Positions 27,454 through 36,473 of a stretch of DNA of 64,000 nt are shown in pieces (position 1 is the stretch's first letter; each line of letters starts with the position of its first letter). The DNA comes from Psychrobacter luti (GTDB lineage: Bacteria; Pseudomonadota; Gammaproteobacteria; Pseudomonadales; Moraxellaceae), in NCBI RefSeq assembly GCF_014192115.1, contig NZ_JACHXL010000001.1, positions 1 to 64,000 on the forward strand, written 5' to 3'. Under the pieces are notes generated by a model. It was not told the origin of the DNA. It worked only from the letters and a program-made list of their open reading frames with translations, and made no database searches. Position numbers and translations under genes: made by a program.

Positions 27454-27478
27454 TAAGTAATGATTTGATTAAGAGAGA

Positions 27479-28408
27479 TCAAACACTCTGTAAATCATCG
27501 AAGTGGCTGGCAAAGTAAGCCTGCAAAAATTGCTTAAAGGCGATGCTGGCCGGCGATAGTCCTCGTGAGGAGCGTTGGTAAATAAAAAAGCGGCGCATTT
27601 TTACTGGCTGTGCCAATGGGCGCATTTGCAAGCCATTGGCGCTTACCCAATCTATCACTTCCGGCATATAAGGCAAGCATAAGGTAATGCCAAAACCTTG
27701 GCGGGTCATCTCAAGGGCGGTCGACATAAAGTTGACTTTATAGCGCGCCTGCTGGATGTGGTTTGCGATACTCTCATCAAGTTCAGCGGTCACTTGCTCA
27801 ATAAATGGACCTTGCAAGGTAATAAGTGGAGTGTCTACCAAGTCTTGCCAGACGACTTCTGATTTCTGCGCCAGCGCATGGCTATCAGGCATGACCACAC
27901 AGAACGGCAGCTGATATAACAAATCGGCACTGATGTCATCCTCAGACTCCATAAAACCAAGCTCAGTGCCCACGCCTAAGTCTACTTCGATGTTTTGAAT
28001 GTGTTCAAGGACATTTTCGGCTGAGCAATCAAGCAAAGACACGCTAATGTCAGGATATTCTTTAGCAAACTGGGCAATGACTGCTGGCATGGAGGAGGCG
28101 GCAAATTGCGACACCGCAAGCCTCACCTGACCTTGCGCCAAACTTGTCAAACTACTGGCTTCATTTTCAAACAGCTGCATCTCATTTAAGATACGCCGTG
28201 CTTGCGGCAACAGATGATGCCCGACGACGGATAAAGACAGCTGGCGTGTGGTGCGATCAAACAATACGATACTGAGGCTAGATTCGAGCTCTTTAATCAA
28301 ACCACTGACGGCAGATTGGGTTAAATGCATCTGCTCACTGGCACGGGTAAAACTGCCATTGTCGGCGACGCTGACGAAAGCGGTCAATTGGCGAATACTG
28401 ATATTCAT
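27479..28408 (-). CDS. LysR-family transcriptional regulator divergent from hpd
   Basis: A 309-residue LysR-type regulator with a clear N-terminal helix-turn-helix (about 1-60, SFTRASEQMHLTQSAVSGLIKELE) and an effector domain. I use the ATG at 28408, giving MNISIRQLTAFVSVADNG, the usual start. A TTG at 28432 would add eight residues. It is divergent from hpd, with a perfect palindrome between them, and lies upstream of tyrB on the same strand, so it probably controls one or both. A second regulator of the IclR family is nearby, so the island may have two layers of control. Confidence 0.88.
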   Translation of the reverse strand: MNISIRQLTAFVSVADNGSFTRASEQMHLTQSAVSGLIKELESSLSIVLFDRTTRQLSLSVVGHHLLPQARRILNEMQLFENEASSLTSLAQGQVRLAVSQFAASSMPAVIAQFAKEYPDISVSLLDCSAENVLEHIQNIEVDLGVGTELGFMESEDDISADLLYQLPFCVVMPDSHALAQKSEVVWQDLVDTPLITLQGPFIEQVTAELDESIANHIQQARYKVNFMSTALEMTRQGFGITLCLPYMPEVIDWVSANGLQMRPLAQPVKMRRFFIYQRSSRGLSPASIAFKQFLQAYFASHFDDLQSV

Positions 28409-28481
28409 AAGTAAACCTGATAAATAAATCAAAAAATACGATTAGTCTTATAAATCAAGCTAATCTAATATAAATGCATCG

Positions 28482-28498
28482 TCAATAAGAATTATTGA
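28482..28498. promoter_or_regulatory. Candidate LysR-type operator between the LysR gene and hpd
   Basis: TCAATAA-GAA-TTATTGA is a perfect 7-3-7 inverted repeat in the 160-base divergent region, the same geometry as the palindrome before leuC. Its role is inferred from symmetry and position. Confidence 0.5.
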
Positions 28499-28568
28499 TT
28501 GAAGCTATTTTTTAGCATTATATTTTTACTGTTTTTTATACCACCAATTGAAATTAAGGATGATTACA

Positions 28569-29681
28569 ATGTCAGAGTTAAAGGCAGATTTATTTGAAAA
28601 CCCAATGGGATTGCAAGGGTTTGACTTTGTTGAATTCGCCTCACCTAAACCACAAGCTGTTGCAGAGTTATTTGAGCAGTTGGGTTTTACTCATGTGGCC
28701 AATCACCGCTCAAAGGACGTTGCTTTATACCGTCAAGGTGATATCAACCTTATCATCAATCGTGAGCCAAAAAGCCAAGCCAGTTATTTCGTTGAAGAGC
28801 ATGGCGCAGGGGCTTGTAGCATGGGTTTTCGCGTCAAGGATTCCAAAAAAGCCTATGAGCTGGCGATTGAAAAAGGCGCCCAGCCAGTAGATGTGCCAAC
28901 AGGGGTAATGGAATTAAGACTGCCTGCTATCAAAGGTATCGGTGGTTCTCTTATTTACTTAATCGACCGTTTTAAAGATGGCGAGTCTATCTACGATGTC
29001 GATTTTGAATTTCTACCAGACGTTGACAGACGCCCTGCGGGTTATGGTTTTAAAGTCATTGACCATCTAACTCATAACGTCTATCGCGGACGTATGGCGT
29101 ATTGGGCAAGCTTCTATGAGCGCATCTTTAACTTCCGTGAAATCCGTTATTTTGATATTAAAGGCGAGTATACCGGATTGACCAGTAAAGCGATGACCGC
29201 CCCTGATGGCAAAATCCGTATTCCGTTAAATGAAGAGTCTAAGCAAGGCGGCGGCCAAATCGAAGAATATTTGATGCACTTTAACGGTGAAGGTATTCAG
29301 CATATTGCCTTAGCCAGTGACGACCTATTTGCCAGTATAGATAAGTTAAAAGCTGCGGGTATTCCATTGATGACCGCACCAAACGCGGCTTACTATGACA
29401 TGCTAAGCGAGCGTCTACCAAACCACGGCGAGAATGTCTCTGAGCTGCAGATGCGCGGTATCTTGCTAGATGGTACGACTGAAGGCGGCAAACCACGGTT
29501 ACTGCTACAGATTTTCTCTGAAACTATTCTGGGTAGCCCAGTTTTCTTTGAGTTTATCCAACGTAAAGGTGATTACGAGGATGGTTTTGGTGAAGGTAAC
29601 TTTAAAGCCCTGTTTGAATCTATCGAGCGTGACCAAGTCCGTCGCGGCGCGATTGGTCAGTCAGAGACCGAAACGCTGTAA
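28569..29681 (+). CDS. hpd: 4-hydroxyphenylpyruvate dioxygenase
   Basis: Hpd is an Fe(II) enzyme of the VOC superfamily that turns 4-hydroxyphenylpyruvate into homogentisate. The 370-residue protein starts [23 protein letters not shown]. It has the C-terminal catalytic part with VIDHLTHNV (iron His), [13 protein letters not shown] (iron His) and [31 protein letters not shown] (iron Glu), a full set. The start at 28569 has an AAGGA site about eight bases upstream. An earlier in-frame codon at 28548 is unlikely. It is the first gene of the plus-strand half of the island. Confidence 0.96.
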   Translation: MSELKADLFENPMGLQGFDFVEFASPKPQAVAELFEQLGFTHVANHRSKDVALYRQGDINLIINREPKSQASYFVEEHGAGACSMGFRVKDSKKAYELAIEKGAQPVDVPTGVMELRLPAIKGIGGSLIYLIDRFKDGESIYDVDFEFLPDVDRRPAGYGFKVIDHLTHNVYRGRMAYWASFYERIFNFREIRYFDIKGEYTGLTSKAMTAPDGKIRIPLNEESKQGGGQIEEYLMHFNGEGIQHIALASDDLFASIDKLKAAGIPLMTAPNAAYYDMLSERLPNHGENVSELQMRGILLDGTTEGGKPRLLLQIFSETILGSPVFFEFIQRKGDYEDGFGEGNFKALFESIERDQVRRGAIGQSETETL

Positions 29682-29784
29682 CTTAGTCCAACACCGTAAC
29701 TTGGTTTAAAGTTTATCTGTTAGCGCTGATATACAAGTGCTTATGTATCCATGCTTATATGTCAGTGCTCAGAACAAGAAAATG

Positions 29785-29816
29785 GACAAGACGAAAGGAT
29801 AACGTCTTGTCTTCAT
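29785..29816 (+). terminator. Probable hpd terminator
   Basis: GACAAGACG (29785-29793) pairs perfectly with CGTCTTGTC (29803-29811), followed by TTCATT. The T run is short, so termination may be partial and phhA could receive some read-through. Confidence 0.5.
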
Positions 29817-29856
29817 TAACCATCATTATTACAACAGTCACTTAAAGTATCGGTTC

Positions 29857-29924
29857 AGTTTAACTAAGATTAATTAAGTTTAACTGAGGTGGTTTTAAGA
29901 CAAGTTAATGATGAAAAGTTAATG
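29857..29924 (+). promoter_or_regulatory. Direct repeats in the phhA promoter region
   Basis: AGTTTAACT occurs at 29857-29865 and again at 29877-29885, exactly 20 bases apart. AAGTTAATG occurs at 29902-29910 and 29916-29924. The helical spacing of the first pair suggests a regulator site. I find no clear TyrR/PhhR-type TGTAAA-N6-TTTACA box. Confidence 0.35.
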
Positions 29925-29953
29925 TAACCCACGGGAATAAAAGGAATACAGGC

Positions 29954-30892
29954 ATGGAACGCCTATCACAGACAACGTCTTATAGTAAAACCATCAGTGC
30001 CAATAGTGCGGTTTTAACACCGCGAGCAGCTGATGGATCTCATCACGACCATTCAACTCATATAAAGCAGCCTTACGTCTCGCGTCAGCCAGACAGTCAG
30101 GGTCATATTCATTATAGTGTCGATGAAAATGCCATGTGGCAGGCGCTGCTTGAACGTCAAGCCACGCAAATACCCAATCGTGCCTGCTCAGCCTACCTAG
30201 ATGGCCTTAAAAAACTGAACTTGCCATCGACGCATATTCCGCAACTACATGATATTGATGAGGTGCTACAAGCGACGACTGGCTGGCAAACTGCGGCGGT
30301 TCCTGCATTAATCAGCTTTGGTAAGTTTTTTAAACTGTTGGCAAATAAATCTTTTCCTGTAGCGACCTTTATCCGTCGCTTCGAAGACATGGACTATATC
30401 GAAGAGCCTGATATCTTTCATGAAATCGTTGGACATTGTCCGCTGCTGACTCATCCTGCGTTTGCCGCTTTTAATGAGACCTATGGCAAGCTGGGTCTTA
30501 ATGCCAGTAAAGAAGAAAGATGGTTTTTAGCACGGCTTTATTGGTTTACCATCGAGTTTGGCTTGGTTGGTAGTCGCCCTGATAATCGTCGTATCTATGG
30601 CGGCGGTATTTTAAGCTCACCATCTGAAACCCTCTATGCGCTGAGTGGTACTTCCGATAAGCAAGCAGAACATCAGCAGTCCCAATGTCAGCAACAACCA
30701 GAATATCGCCCATTTGACTTGCTTGATGTATTACGTACGCCTTATCGCATTGATCATATTCAGCCGATTTATTATGTGATTGATGATTTGAATACGCTAT
30801 TTGATATTGTCGATAGCGACATCATGGGGATGGTCAAGCAGGCGATGTCACTAGGATTGTTTGAACCCACTTATGCGGCAAAAAACTCCTAA
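29954..30892 (+). CDS. phhA: Phenylalanine 4-monooxygenase
   Basis: PhhA hydroxylates phenylalanine to tyrosine with tetrahydropterin and Fe(II). The catalytic core is clear: EPDIFHEIVGHCPLL supplies the two iron His residues and the Glu of WFTIEFGLVG completes the triad. At 312 residues it is longer than the ~262-residue Pseudomonas enzyme. The excess is a polar N-terminal stretch of about 50 residues and a Gln-rich insert near residue 240 (KQAEHQQSQCQQQPEYR). The ATG at 29954 follows an AAGGA site. phhB comes next and regenerates the pterin cofactor. Confidence 0.95.
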   Translation: MERLSQTTSYSKTISANSAVLTPRAADGSHHDHSTHIKQPYVSRQPDSQGHIHYSVDENAMWQALLERQATQIPNRACSAYLDGLKKLNLPSTHIPQLHDIDEVLQATTGWQTAAVPALISFGKFFKLLANKSFPVATFIRRFEDMDYIEEPDIFHEIVGHCPLLTHPAFAAFNETYGKLGLNASKEERWFLARLYWFTIEFGLVGSRPDNRRIYGGGILSSPSETLYALSGTSDKQAEHQQSQCQQQPEYRPFDLLDVLRTPYRIDHIQPIYYVIDDLNTLFDIVDSDIMGMVKQAMSLGLFEPTYAAKNS

Positions 30893-31033
30893 ACGATTGA
30901 GGGAAAAACTTAGTAGTATTTAAGAGGTTGCACTATTTATATGGTTTAGTACTAATGGTTTAGCACTAAACTAATAGCGTCAACATGGACGTTCGTTTAT
31001 TAAAAATAATAGTTAACATAAAAGGAAATTATA

Positions 31034-31375
31034 ATGACTACATTATCACAAGCCAGCTGTGAAGCCTGCCGTATCGGCGCACCGACCGTTGACGATACCG
31101 AAGCGCGCGAGCTGTTAACACAAATTCCTGAGTGGTCGCTGATTGAAGTCGATGGCATCAAGCAACTACAGCGTCAGTATAAATTCAAAAACTTTGTCAC
31201 AGCAATGGCATTTGCCAACGAGCTTGCTGAGATTTCTGAAGCAGAAGGGCATCATCCGGGTATCTTGGTAGAGTGGGGCAAGGCCACCGTCACTTGGTGG
31301 TCACATAGCATTAAAGGTCTGCATCGCAATGATTTTGTCATGGCAGCTAAGACCGATAGCCTACTTGATAAGTGA
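31034..31375 (+). CDS. phhB: 4a-hydroxytetrahydrobiopterin dehydratase (pterin carbinolamine dehydratase)
   Basis: PhhB dehydrates the 4a-carbinolamine left by PhhA so that the pterin can be recycled. The 113-residue protein has the family motif [21 protein letters not shown], with the catalytic His pair, then [19 protein letters not shown]. The ATG at 31034 follows AAAGGAAATTATA. It lies 141 bases downstream of phhA and about 90 before the transporter gene, so these three are probably one transcript. Confidence 0.95.
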   Translation: MTTLSQASCEACRIGAPTVDDTEARELLTQIPEWSLIEVDGIKQLQRQYKFKNFVTAMAFANELAEISEAEGHHPGILVEWGKATVTWWSHSIKGLHRNDFVMAAKTDSLLDK

Positions 31376-31467
31376 TGAGGGTAGCAATAATCATTGCAAC
31401 TCATTAAACTTGTCCAACCCAAAGCCAACCCCAACGCCAGAATACACTGGCAAGCTAAGGATGTGTG

Positions 31468-32892
31468 ATGCCGCCAAAAATATTAACTCAAATTTCACCG
31501 CAACTGGCGTTTATGATTTCTGCCATTGTCATCGCCATCATGGGCGTTACCATGATTGGCCTTGGCTGGGTACCGCATTTATCATTGATACTCGCTATCT
31601 GCGTGCTACTGGCCATCGGTCTGTTCAAAGGTTTGAGCTTCGATGATATGCAAGCGCAAATGGCGTCTGGCGTCATGCGTGGTATCGGTGCGATTTATTT
31701 ATTCTTCTTTATTGGTTTGATGGTAGCCGCTTTGATGATGTCTGGTGCTATTCCGACACTGATGTATTTTGGTTTTCAGCTGATATCGCCAGAGTATTAT
31801 TATATCTCAGCGTTTGTATTAACCTCTATTATTGGTATTGCCTTAGGCAGTAGTTTGACCACTGCCGCTACCCTTGGCGTGGCTTTCATAGGGATGAGCA
31901 ATGCCTTTGATGCTAATGTAGCGATTGCTGCTGGCGCGGTAGTATCAGGGGCGTTTTTCGGTGATAAAATGTCGCCATTATCCGATACTTGTACCATTGC
32001 GTCATCGGTTGTGGGCATTGATTTGTTTGAGCATATTCGCAATATGATGTATACCACTGTACCGGCATGGATACTGACGGTGATATTATTCTGGTTTTTC
32101 TCTGGTCAAACGGCTGGCTCTGATTTAAGTCAAGTAAGAGTGCTGCAAGGACAATTAATCGAAAGTGGCTTGGTGCATGGTTATGCAGTATTGCCTTTCG
32201 TCGTGCTAGTAGGACTGGCGATATTTCGCGTCAATGCCATTTACACCATCATCTGTACCATCGCTGCGGCCTTGATTATTACTTACTTACATAGCTCGCC
32301 AAGCTTTGGGCAATTGGGTGGTTATTTGTTTGCAGGTTATGCACCTGCTGAGTCATTAGAGCTGGGCGAGGTAGGCGGTATGCTATCGCGCGGCGGTGTC
32401 CAAAGCATGTTCTTCACCCAAGCAATTGTGATATTAGCACTCAGTCTAGGTGGCTTGCTGACGGCATTAGGTATCTTGCCAGCATTATTGTCAGGTATTA
32501 AAGACAACTTAACGACAGCAGGTCGAGCGATATTTGCTGCTGCCATGTCGGCTTTGAGTATCAACGTGCTTATCGGTGAGCAGTACTTAAGTATCTTATT
32601 ATCAGGAACTGCCTTCCGACCGACGTTCGAGCGTTTAAACTTACACCCAAAAAACCTATCGCGTACCATTGAAGATGCCGGTACGGTGATCAATCCATTG
32701 GTACCTTGGAGTGTGTGCGGCGTGTTTATCAGCCAAGCATTAGGCGTTCCTGTACTTGAATACCTGCCTTATGCCTTCTTCTGTTATTTATCGCTACTAC
32801 TAACGATATTATTTGGCTTTACAGGGATAACTATTACGCGTAAAGATGGCACCAACGTCCGTAAGCATCAAAAAGCACAGGTTGCTAATTAA
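31468..32892 (+). CDS. NhaC-family Na+/H+ antiporter, possible aromatic amino acid transporter
   Basis: A 474-residue inner-membrane protein with ten or more hydrophobic segments. The motif FFGDKMSPLSDTCTIAS is the NhaC-family signature around ion-binding residues, and the C-terminal INPLVPWSVCGVFISQALG is also typical. I start it at the ATG at 31468 after an AAGGA site, and a GTG just before it is in frame. NhaC relatives lie beside amino acid catabolic genes in other bacteria, and some are thought to exchange amino acids rather than only Na+/H+. Here the phhAB context suggests phenylalanine or tyrosine uptake. That role is inferred. Confidence 0.84.
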   Translation: MPPKILTQISPQLAFMISAIVIAIMGVTMIGLGWVPHLSLILAICVLLAIGLFKGLSFDDMQAQMASGVMRGIGAIYLFFFIGLMVAALMMSGAIPTLMYFGFQLISPEYYYISAFVLTSIIGIALGSSLTTAATLGVAFIGMSNAFDANVAIAAGAVVSGAFFGDKMSPLSDTCTIASSVVGIDLFEHIRNMMYTTVPAWILTVILFWFFSGQTAGSDLSQVRVLQGQLIESGLVHGYAVLPFVVLVGLAIFRVNAIYTIICTIAAALIITYLHSSPSFGQLGGYLFAGYAPAESLELGEVGGMLSRGGVQSMFFTQAIVILALSLGGLLTALGILPALLSGIKDNLTTAGRAIFAAAMSALSINVLIGEQYLSILLSGTAFRPTFERLNLHPKNLSRTIEDAGTVINPLVPWSVCGVFISQALGVPVLEYLPYAFFCYLSLLLTILFGFTGITITRKDGTNVRKHQKAQVAN

Positions 32893-32935
32893 CGATAGGC
32901 TATTTTAAAATAAATTGAGCTAGCATTAGCGGTCT

Positions 32936-32970
32936 AAAAACCACTCTAACCCGATTAGAGTGGTTTTTTT
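32936..32970 (+). terminator. Terminator after the NhaC-family gene
   Basis: AAAAACCACTCTAA pairs with TTAGAGTGGTTTTT around a five-base loop, followed by more T residues. The stem core CCACTCTAA recurs in the terminator at 33937. Confidence 0.92.
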
Positions 32971-33143
32971 GGGCAATTTGAACCATTAAACGATATATAT
33001 CTAAAAGTGGCTGAATAAGAGATAATAGAGGACTTAGATATCTAACCACTAAAGACGTATAGGAAACGTGGATTTAGACGCTACTAGCGTTTTGTGGTAG
33101 CAGAAATCTTATACATTTTACTTAAATAAAAAGGCAGTCCTGC

Positions 33144-33848
33144 ATGACCCATAATAATCCATATAACCTGATACCCTTGCAACCTACGGGCAGAAATGAG
33201 ACCAATACTGCCAATACTTATTCACCTGAAGACATGATTAAGATTTACGAGCAGCAGTTTTTGACTGAAGTGCCAGAAGACAAACTCACAGAATTCTTGC
33301 CTTTTTTAAAAGCTTTTTATGATATTGATAACCACACCTTAGATGTCAGCGCCATTATTTTCCATGCGATTGCTGACTCTTGTATTATTTATAATCATAA
33401 AGTCAAAGCTGGGCGTTATGAGATATTAGAAGGGTTGGTAAAAGAAGAGATTCAAGCAGACGACAGCGAAGAAGAGCGCGAAAGCGCTGAAGAAGAACAA
33501 GTGCAAGCATATACCCTAGAATGTAAGCGTATTTTTTTCATCAATGATATAGAGATGCCTTATCATTTTAACTTGTTTATCCATGGTGATAGTTATTCTA
33601 CCTTGACCAAAAGAGATAGCTTATTAGAAAAAATGTACTGGTTTGTCAGTGACAGTTTTGATGAGCAGTTATTAGATAACTCTGAGGCTACAGAGAGTTT
33701 GGAATCTATTAATCAGCAACTGGCAAGCTTGGGTATTCGGGAAATGGATCTAACCACTATCCATGAGCTAGTGGACTATATAGAAGACAGCCTGATAGAT
33801 GACGACATGGCAGAGGCGGTTAACAAATTGTTGGATGAAGCCGAATAG
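33144..33848 (+). CDS. Acidic protein of unknown function
   Basis: A 234-residue soluble-looking protein with no signal peptide or membrane segment, and no domain I recognise. It is strongly acidic, with a Glu/Asp-rich stretch near residues 100-120 (EEIQADDSEEERESAEEEQ) and an acidic helical C-terminus. The middle (AIIFHAIADSCIIYNHKVKAGRYEIL and FLPFLKAFYDID) looks like a folded helical domain. The ATG at 33144 has an AAAAAGG site ten bases upstream. It forms a single-gene unit between two terminators with nearly the same stem. No function is proposed. Confidence 0.72.
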   Translation: MTHNNPYNLIPLQPTGRNETNTANTYSPEDMIKIYEQQFLTEVPEDKLTEFLPFLKAFYDIDNHTLDVSAIIFHAIADSCIIYNHKVKAGRYEILEGLVKEEIQADDSEEERESAEEEQVQAYTLECKRIFFINDIEMPYHFNLFIHGDSYSTLTKRDSLLEKMYWFVSDSFDEQLLDNSEATESLESINQQLASLGIREMDLTTIHELVDYIEDSLIDDDMAEAVNKLLDEAE

Positions 33849-33936
33849 TAATGATAAATAAAGTTAAATCAGCTTGATTCTAGGATGTTTAATAAAAAAT
33901 CGTCCTATGAATTAAGTGGATATACTATTCGCTGTT

Positions 33937-33978
33937 AAAAAACGACCACTCTAAGTTAATGAGAGTGGTCGTTTTTTT
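33937..33978 (+). terminator. Terminator after the acidic protein gene
   Basis: AAAAACGACCACTCT pairs with AGAGTGGTCGTTTTT around a nine-base loop and continues into T residues. It shares the CCACTCTAA core with the terminator at 32936. Confidence 0.92.
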
Positions 33979-34013
33979 GATAAGAAAGATATTTTTAAAT
34001 AATAGGCAATAAA

Positions 34014-34045
34014 AAACCCTCGCAATCTATCAATTGTGAGGGTTT
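34014..34045 (-). terminator. Terminator of the tRNA-Leu gene
   Basis: AAACCCTCGCAAT pairs with ATTGTGAGGGTTT with one mismatched position. On the minus strand the stem is followed by T residues. It begins seven bases past the encoded CCA end of the tRNA. Confidence 0.8.
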
Positions 34046-34051
34046 CGTATA

Positions 34052-34138
34052 TGGTACCGGTGGTCGGACTTGAACCGACACGCTTTTAAAGGCAACGGAT
34101 TTTGAATCCGTCATGTCTACCAATTCCATCACACCGGC
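34052..34138 (-). tRNA. tRNA-Leu (anticodon CAA)
   Basis: On the minus strand an 87-base sequence starts GCCGGTG, pairs with CACCGGT near its 3' end and finishes with an encoded CCA. The anticodon stem ACGGA/TCCGT encloses TTCAAAA, giving anticodon CAA for the codon UUG. The extra-long variable arm and the T-loop GGTTCAAGTCC fit a class II leucine tRNA. Confidence 0.95.
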
Positions 34139-34275
34139 GTGTTAGGTGATAAAGTCTTTAGTGCTAGACTGTATCGAATTGGGCTACAGGGTTATCTCTG
34201 TATAGGCTGCGTATTATAGCAGCCTATTTTCGAGCGTCAAGAATTATTTATTATATTTACAATAAAAATTCATTT

Positions 34276-35049
34276 TTAACCAACGAAGGCGCGTTCAACC
34301 GCATAATCTGCTTGCACGCCCATACGTGGAGAAACGGTGAGACCAAAATCGTCCAAAATCGCTGACACTTCAGCGTTAAACGGCATACTACCGCAAATCA
34401 TGACACGGTCGTCGTCTTTATTCATCGGAGGCAGACCAATATCTTCAAAGAATTTGCCTGATTTCATAAGGTCAGTGATACGGCCAGTATTTCTAAACTC
34501 TTCGCGCGTTACAGTAGGATAGTAAATGAACTTTTTACGGAAATCTTCACCAAAGATTTCATCATTTGGCAGCTCTTCTTCGAACATTTCACGATAAGCC
34601 AAGTCTTTAACCTGACGCACGCCGTGTACCAAAATGATTTTTTCAAAACGCTCATAGACTTCAGGGTCACGTGCTAAGGCTAAAAATGGCGCAAGTCCTG
34701 TACCGGTTGACAGCATATATAAATGCTTACCCGGTAATAAATCGTCCAGTACCAAAGTACCTGTCGGCTTTTTACTGACCAATAGCTCATCACCAACTTT
34801 GATATGCTGCAGACGTGAGGTTAATGGACCGTCTTGTACTTTAATAGAAAAAAATTCCAAATGTTCTTCGTAGTTAGGGCTGGCAATCGAGTAAGCGCGC
34901 AGTAGCGGTCTACCATCGACAACGATACCAATCATCGCAAACTCGCCATTACGAAAACGTAAACCGTCGTCGCGAGTGGTTTTGATGCTAAATAGTGCAT
35001 CGTTCCAGTGATGAACCTCTGTGACCGTTTCGGTGCGGAGTTTTGACAT
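34276..35049 (-). CDS. fpr: Ferredoxin/flavodoxin-NADP+ reductase
   Basis: A 257-residue FAD enzyme that passes electrons between NADPH and ferredoxin or flavodoxin. It closely follows the Pseudomonas FprA pattern: RAYSIASPNYEEHLEFFSIK (FAD binding), GPLTSRLQHIKVGDEL, LSTGTGLAPFLAL and RVMICGSMPFNAEVSAIL (NADP binding). The C-terminus ends AFVG. I start it at the ATG at 35049 with a GAGGG site five bases upstream, which gives the usual MSKLRTETV start. The longer frame from 35136 adds 29 unlikely residues. Confidence 0.94.
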   Translation of the reverse strand: MSKLRTETVTEVHHWNDALFSIKTTRDDGLRFRNGEFAMIGIVVDGRPLLRAYSIASPNYEEHLEFFSIKVQDGPLTSRLQHIKVGDELLVSKKPTGTLVLDDLLPGKHLYMLSTGTGLAPFLALARDPEVYERFEKIILVHGVRQVKDLAYREMFEEELPNDEIFGEDFRKKFIYYPTVTREEFRNTGRITDLMKSGKFFEDIGLPPMNKDDDRVMICGSMPFNAEVSAILDDFGLTVSPRMGVQADYAVERAFVG

Positions 35050-35503
35050 AAAGCCCTCGTTAGTAAGTGATAATGTGTAGTCGCCAATTAAAATATCTTT
35101 GGGATAAAAAATATTAATGGATTTAACGTTATGCAAAGTGTTTATAAAATAAAGCGTTTATTCAGTCAGACCAGCAAATGCAAGCCGCAAAAAACCCTTA
35201 TTTTAACATTATTATCAGGTTTTATGAGACGTCAGGTTTTACTAAATGACAGGCCTGCCTATAATAGTAAATGTTGACGCCGTACTTTATGAATATAGGT
35301 CTAAGAATGTAGACTTGTGAATGCTGTTATATGAATGCAAGCCATTCTCAATAAATTTCTCGCTCATCATAACAAACTTTAAAGTAAAAATCCGTCTGGC
35401 TGCCTATCTGTAGCATGATAAAATGGAATATCGTTAGCGAATAATTTTCTATGATTAGCGCGTGCCATTTATTATCAGCCATTTATTTTTTGGGATTAGA
35501 TTT
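35050..35503. other. Divergent region between fpr and trmO
   Basis: A 454-base gap with no believable ORF. A TATAAT at 35260-35265 is a possible plus-strand -10 element for trmO, with only a weak -35 match. No operator such as a SoxR box was recognised by eye. Confidence 0.4.
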
Positions 35504-36385
35504 ATGACTTGTCAGACTAATGCACCTTTAAGCCATCATATCTCACCTATTATTGGCTACCACCGTGCACCGCTGTCGCAAAAATTTGGTGCGCCAAGGC
35601 AGCCAAATTTGGTTGCATTGACCAGTGTTATTGAAATGCTCGCGCCGTATGACGCGCCAGCAGCATTTATCGGATTGGATGATTTTAGCCATATTTGGAT
35701 CAGTTGGCAGTTTCATCACAACTATTTATATAAAGACAAACTGCATAAAGATAAGCAGACCAGTTTAGATAACCATAATCAGCAAGAAAAAGTGGAAAGC
35801 GCTTTTCGCCCGCAAGTGCGGCCGCCACGTTTGGGTGGCAATCAAAAAATAGGCGTATTTGCCAGTCGCAGTATGTATCGTCCATCTGCGCTCGGCTTGT
35901 CGGTGGTGAAGCTTGAACGCATTAAGATTGTAGAAGGTCGGGTGTTACTTATTATTAGTGGGGCTGATATGATAGATGGTACGCCCATTATCGATATTAA
36001 GCCTTATGTGGCTTATAGTGATGCCTTACCTGATGCCCAAAGCGGTTTTGCAAGCTCTGCACCAAACTTGTTGAATGTGACGATTACTGAATGGGCTTAT
36101 GAGCAGTTTGTGCAAATTATCGCCAATCAAAGTGCGGATAATATAGCAGCAGAAAATGCTCAAAATAAGCAATCATCAGTCAAAAAAGTCATTGATAAAA
36201 TCCAACAGCAGTTATTAAGATCTGATCTTGATACTGTTAAAGCGTTAATAGCACAAGACCCGCGCCCTGCTTATCGGCGTACAGAGATACATACATCATT
36301 TGTCATGCGTTATAAATCTGTTGATGTTAGCTTTCAATTGCTGGAATCGGGCGAATTACAGATAACAAATATTGTCGCAGTATAA
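35504..36385 (+). CDS. trmO: tRNA (adenine(37)-N6)-methyltransferase TrmO
   Basis: TrmO methylates N6 of threonylcarbamoyl-adenosine 37 in some tRNAs using SAM. The family's beta-barrel motifs are present: IIGYHRAPLSQKFGAPRQP near the N-terminus, FSHIWISWQFH, and KIGVFASRSMYRPSALGLSVVKLE. The C-terminal part with DPRPAYRR also fits. At 293 residues it is longer than the E. coli protein of about 235, with a charged insert after residue 75 (KDKLHKDKQTSLDNHNQQEK) and a helical insert near 225. I use the ATG at 35504. A start at 35462 is possible but gives an unlikely hydrophobic leader. Confidence 0.88.
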   Translation: MTCQTNAPLSHHISPIIGYHRAPLSQKFGAPRQPNLVALTSVIEMLAPYDAPAAFIGLDDFSHIWISWQFHHNYLYKDKLHKDKQTSLDNHNQQEKVESAFRPQVRPPRLGGNQKIGVFASRSMYRPSALGLSVVKLERIKIVEGRVLLIISGADMIDGTPIIDIKPYVAYSDALPDAQSGFASSAPNLLNVTITEWAYEQFVQIIANQSADNIAAENAQNKQSSVKKVIDKIQQQLLRSDLDTVKALIAQDPRPAYRRTEIHTSFVMRYKSVDVSFQLLESGELQITNIVAV

Positions 36386-36473
36386 TTAAAGTAAATATCA
36401 GAGTTATAGTAAACATCACCGCCGACCAAATGACCTAAACCATAGAAAAATGCAACTATAGAAGAATAAAACT

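Noticed and set aside
28569..29681. hpd as the missing homogentisate dioxygenase
   Set aside because: The protein has the full 4-hydroxyphenylpyruvate dioxygenase pattern and length. It makes homogentisate and does not open the ring.
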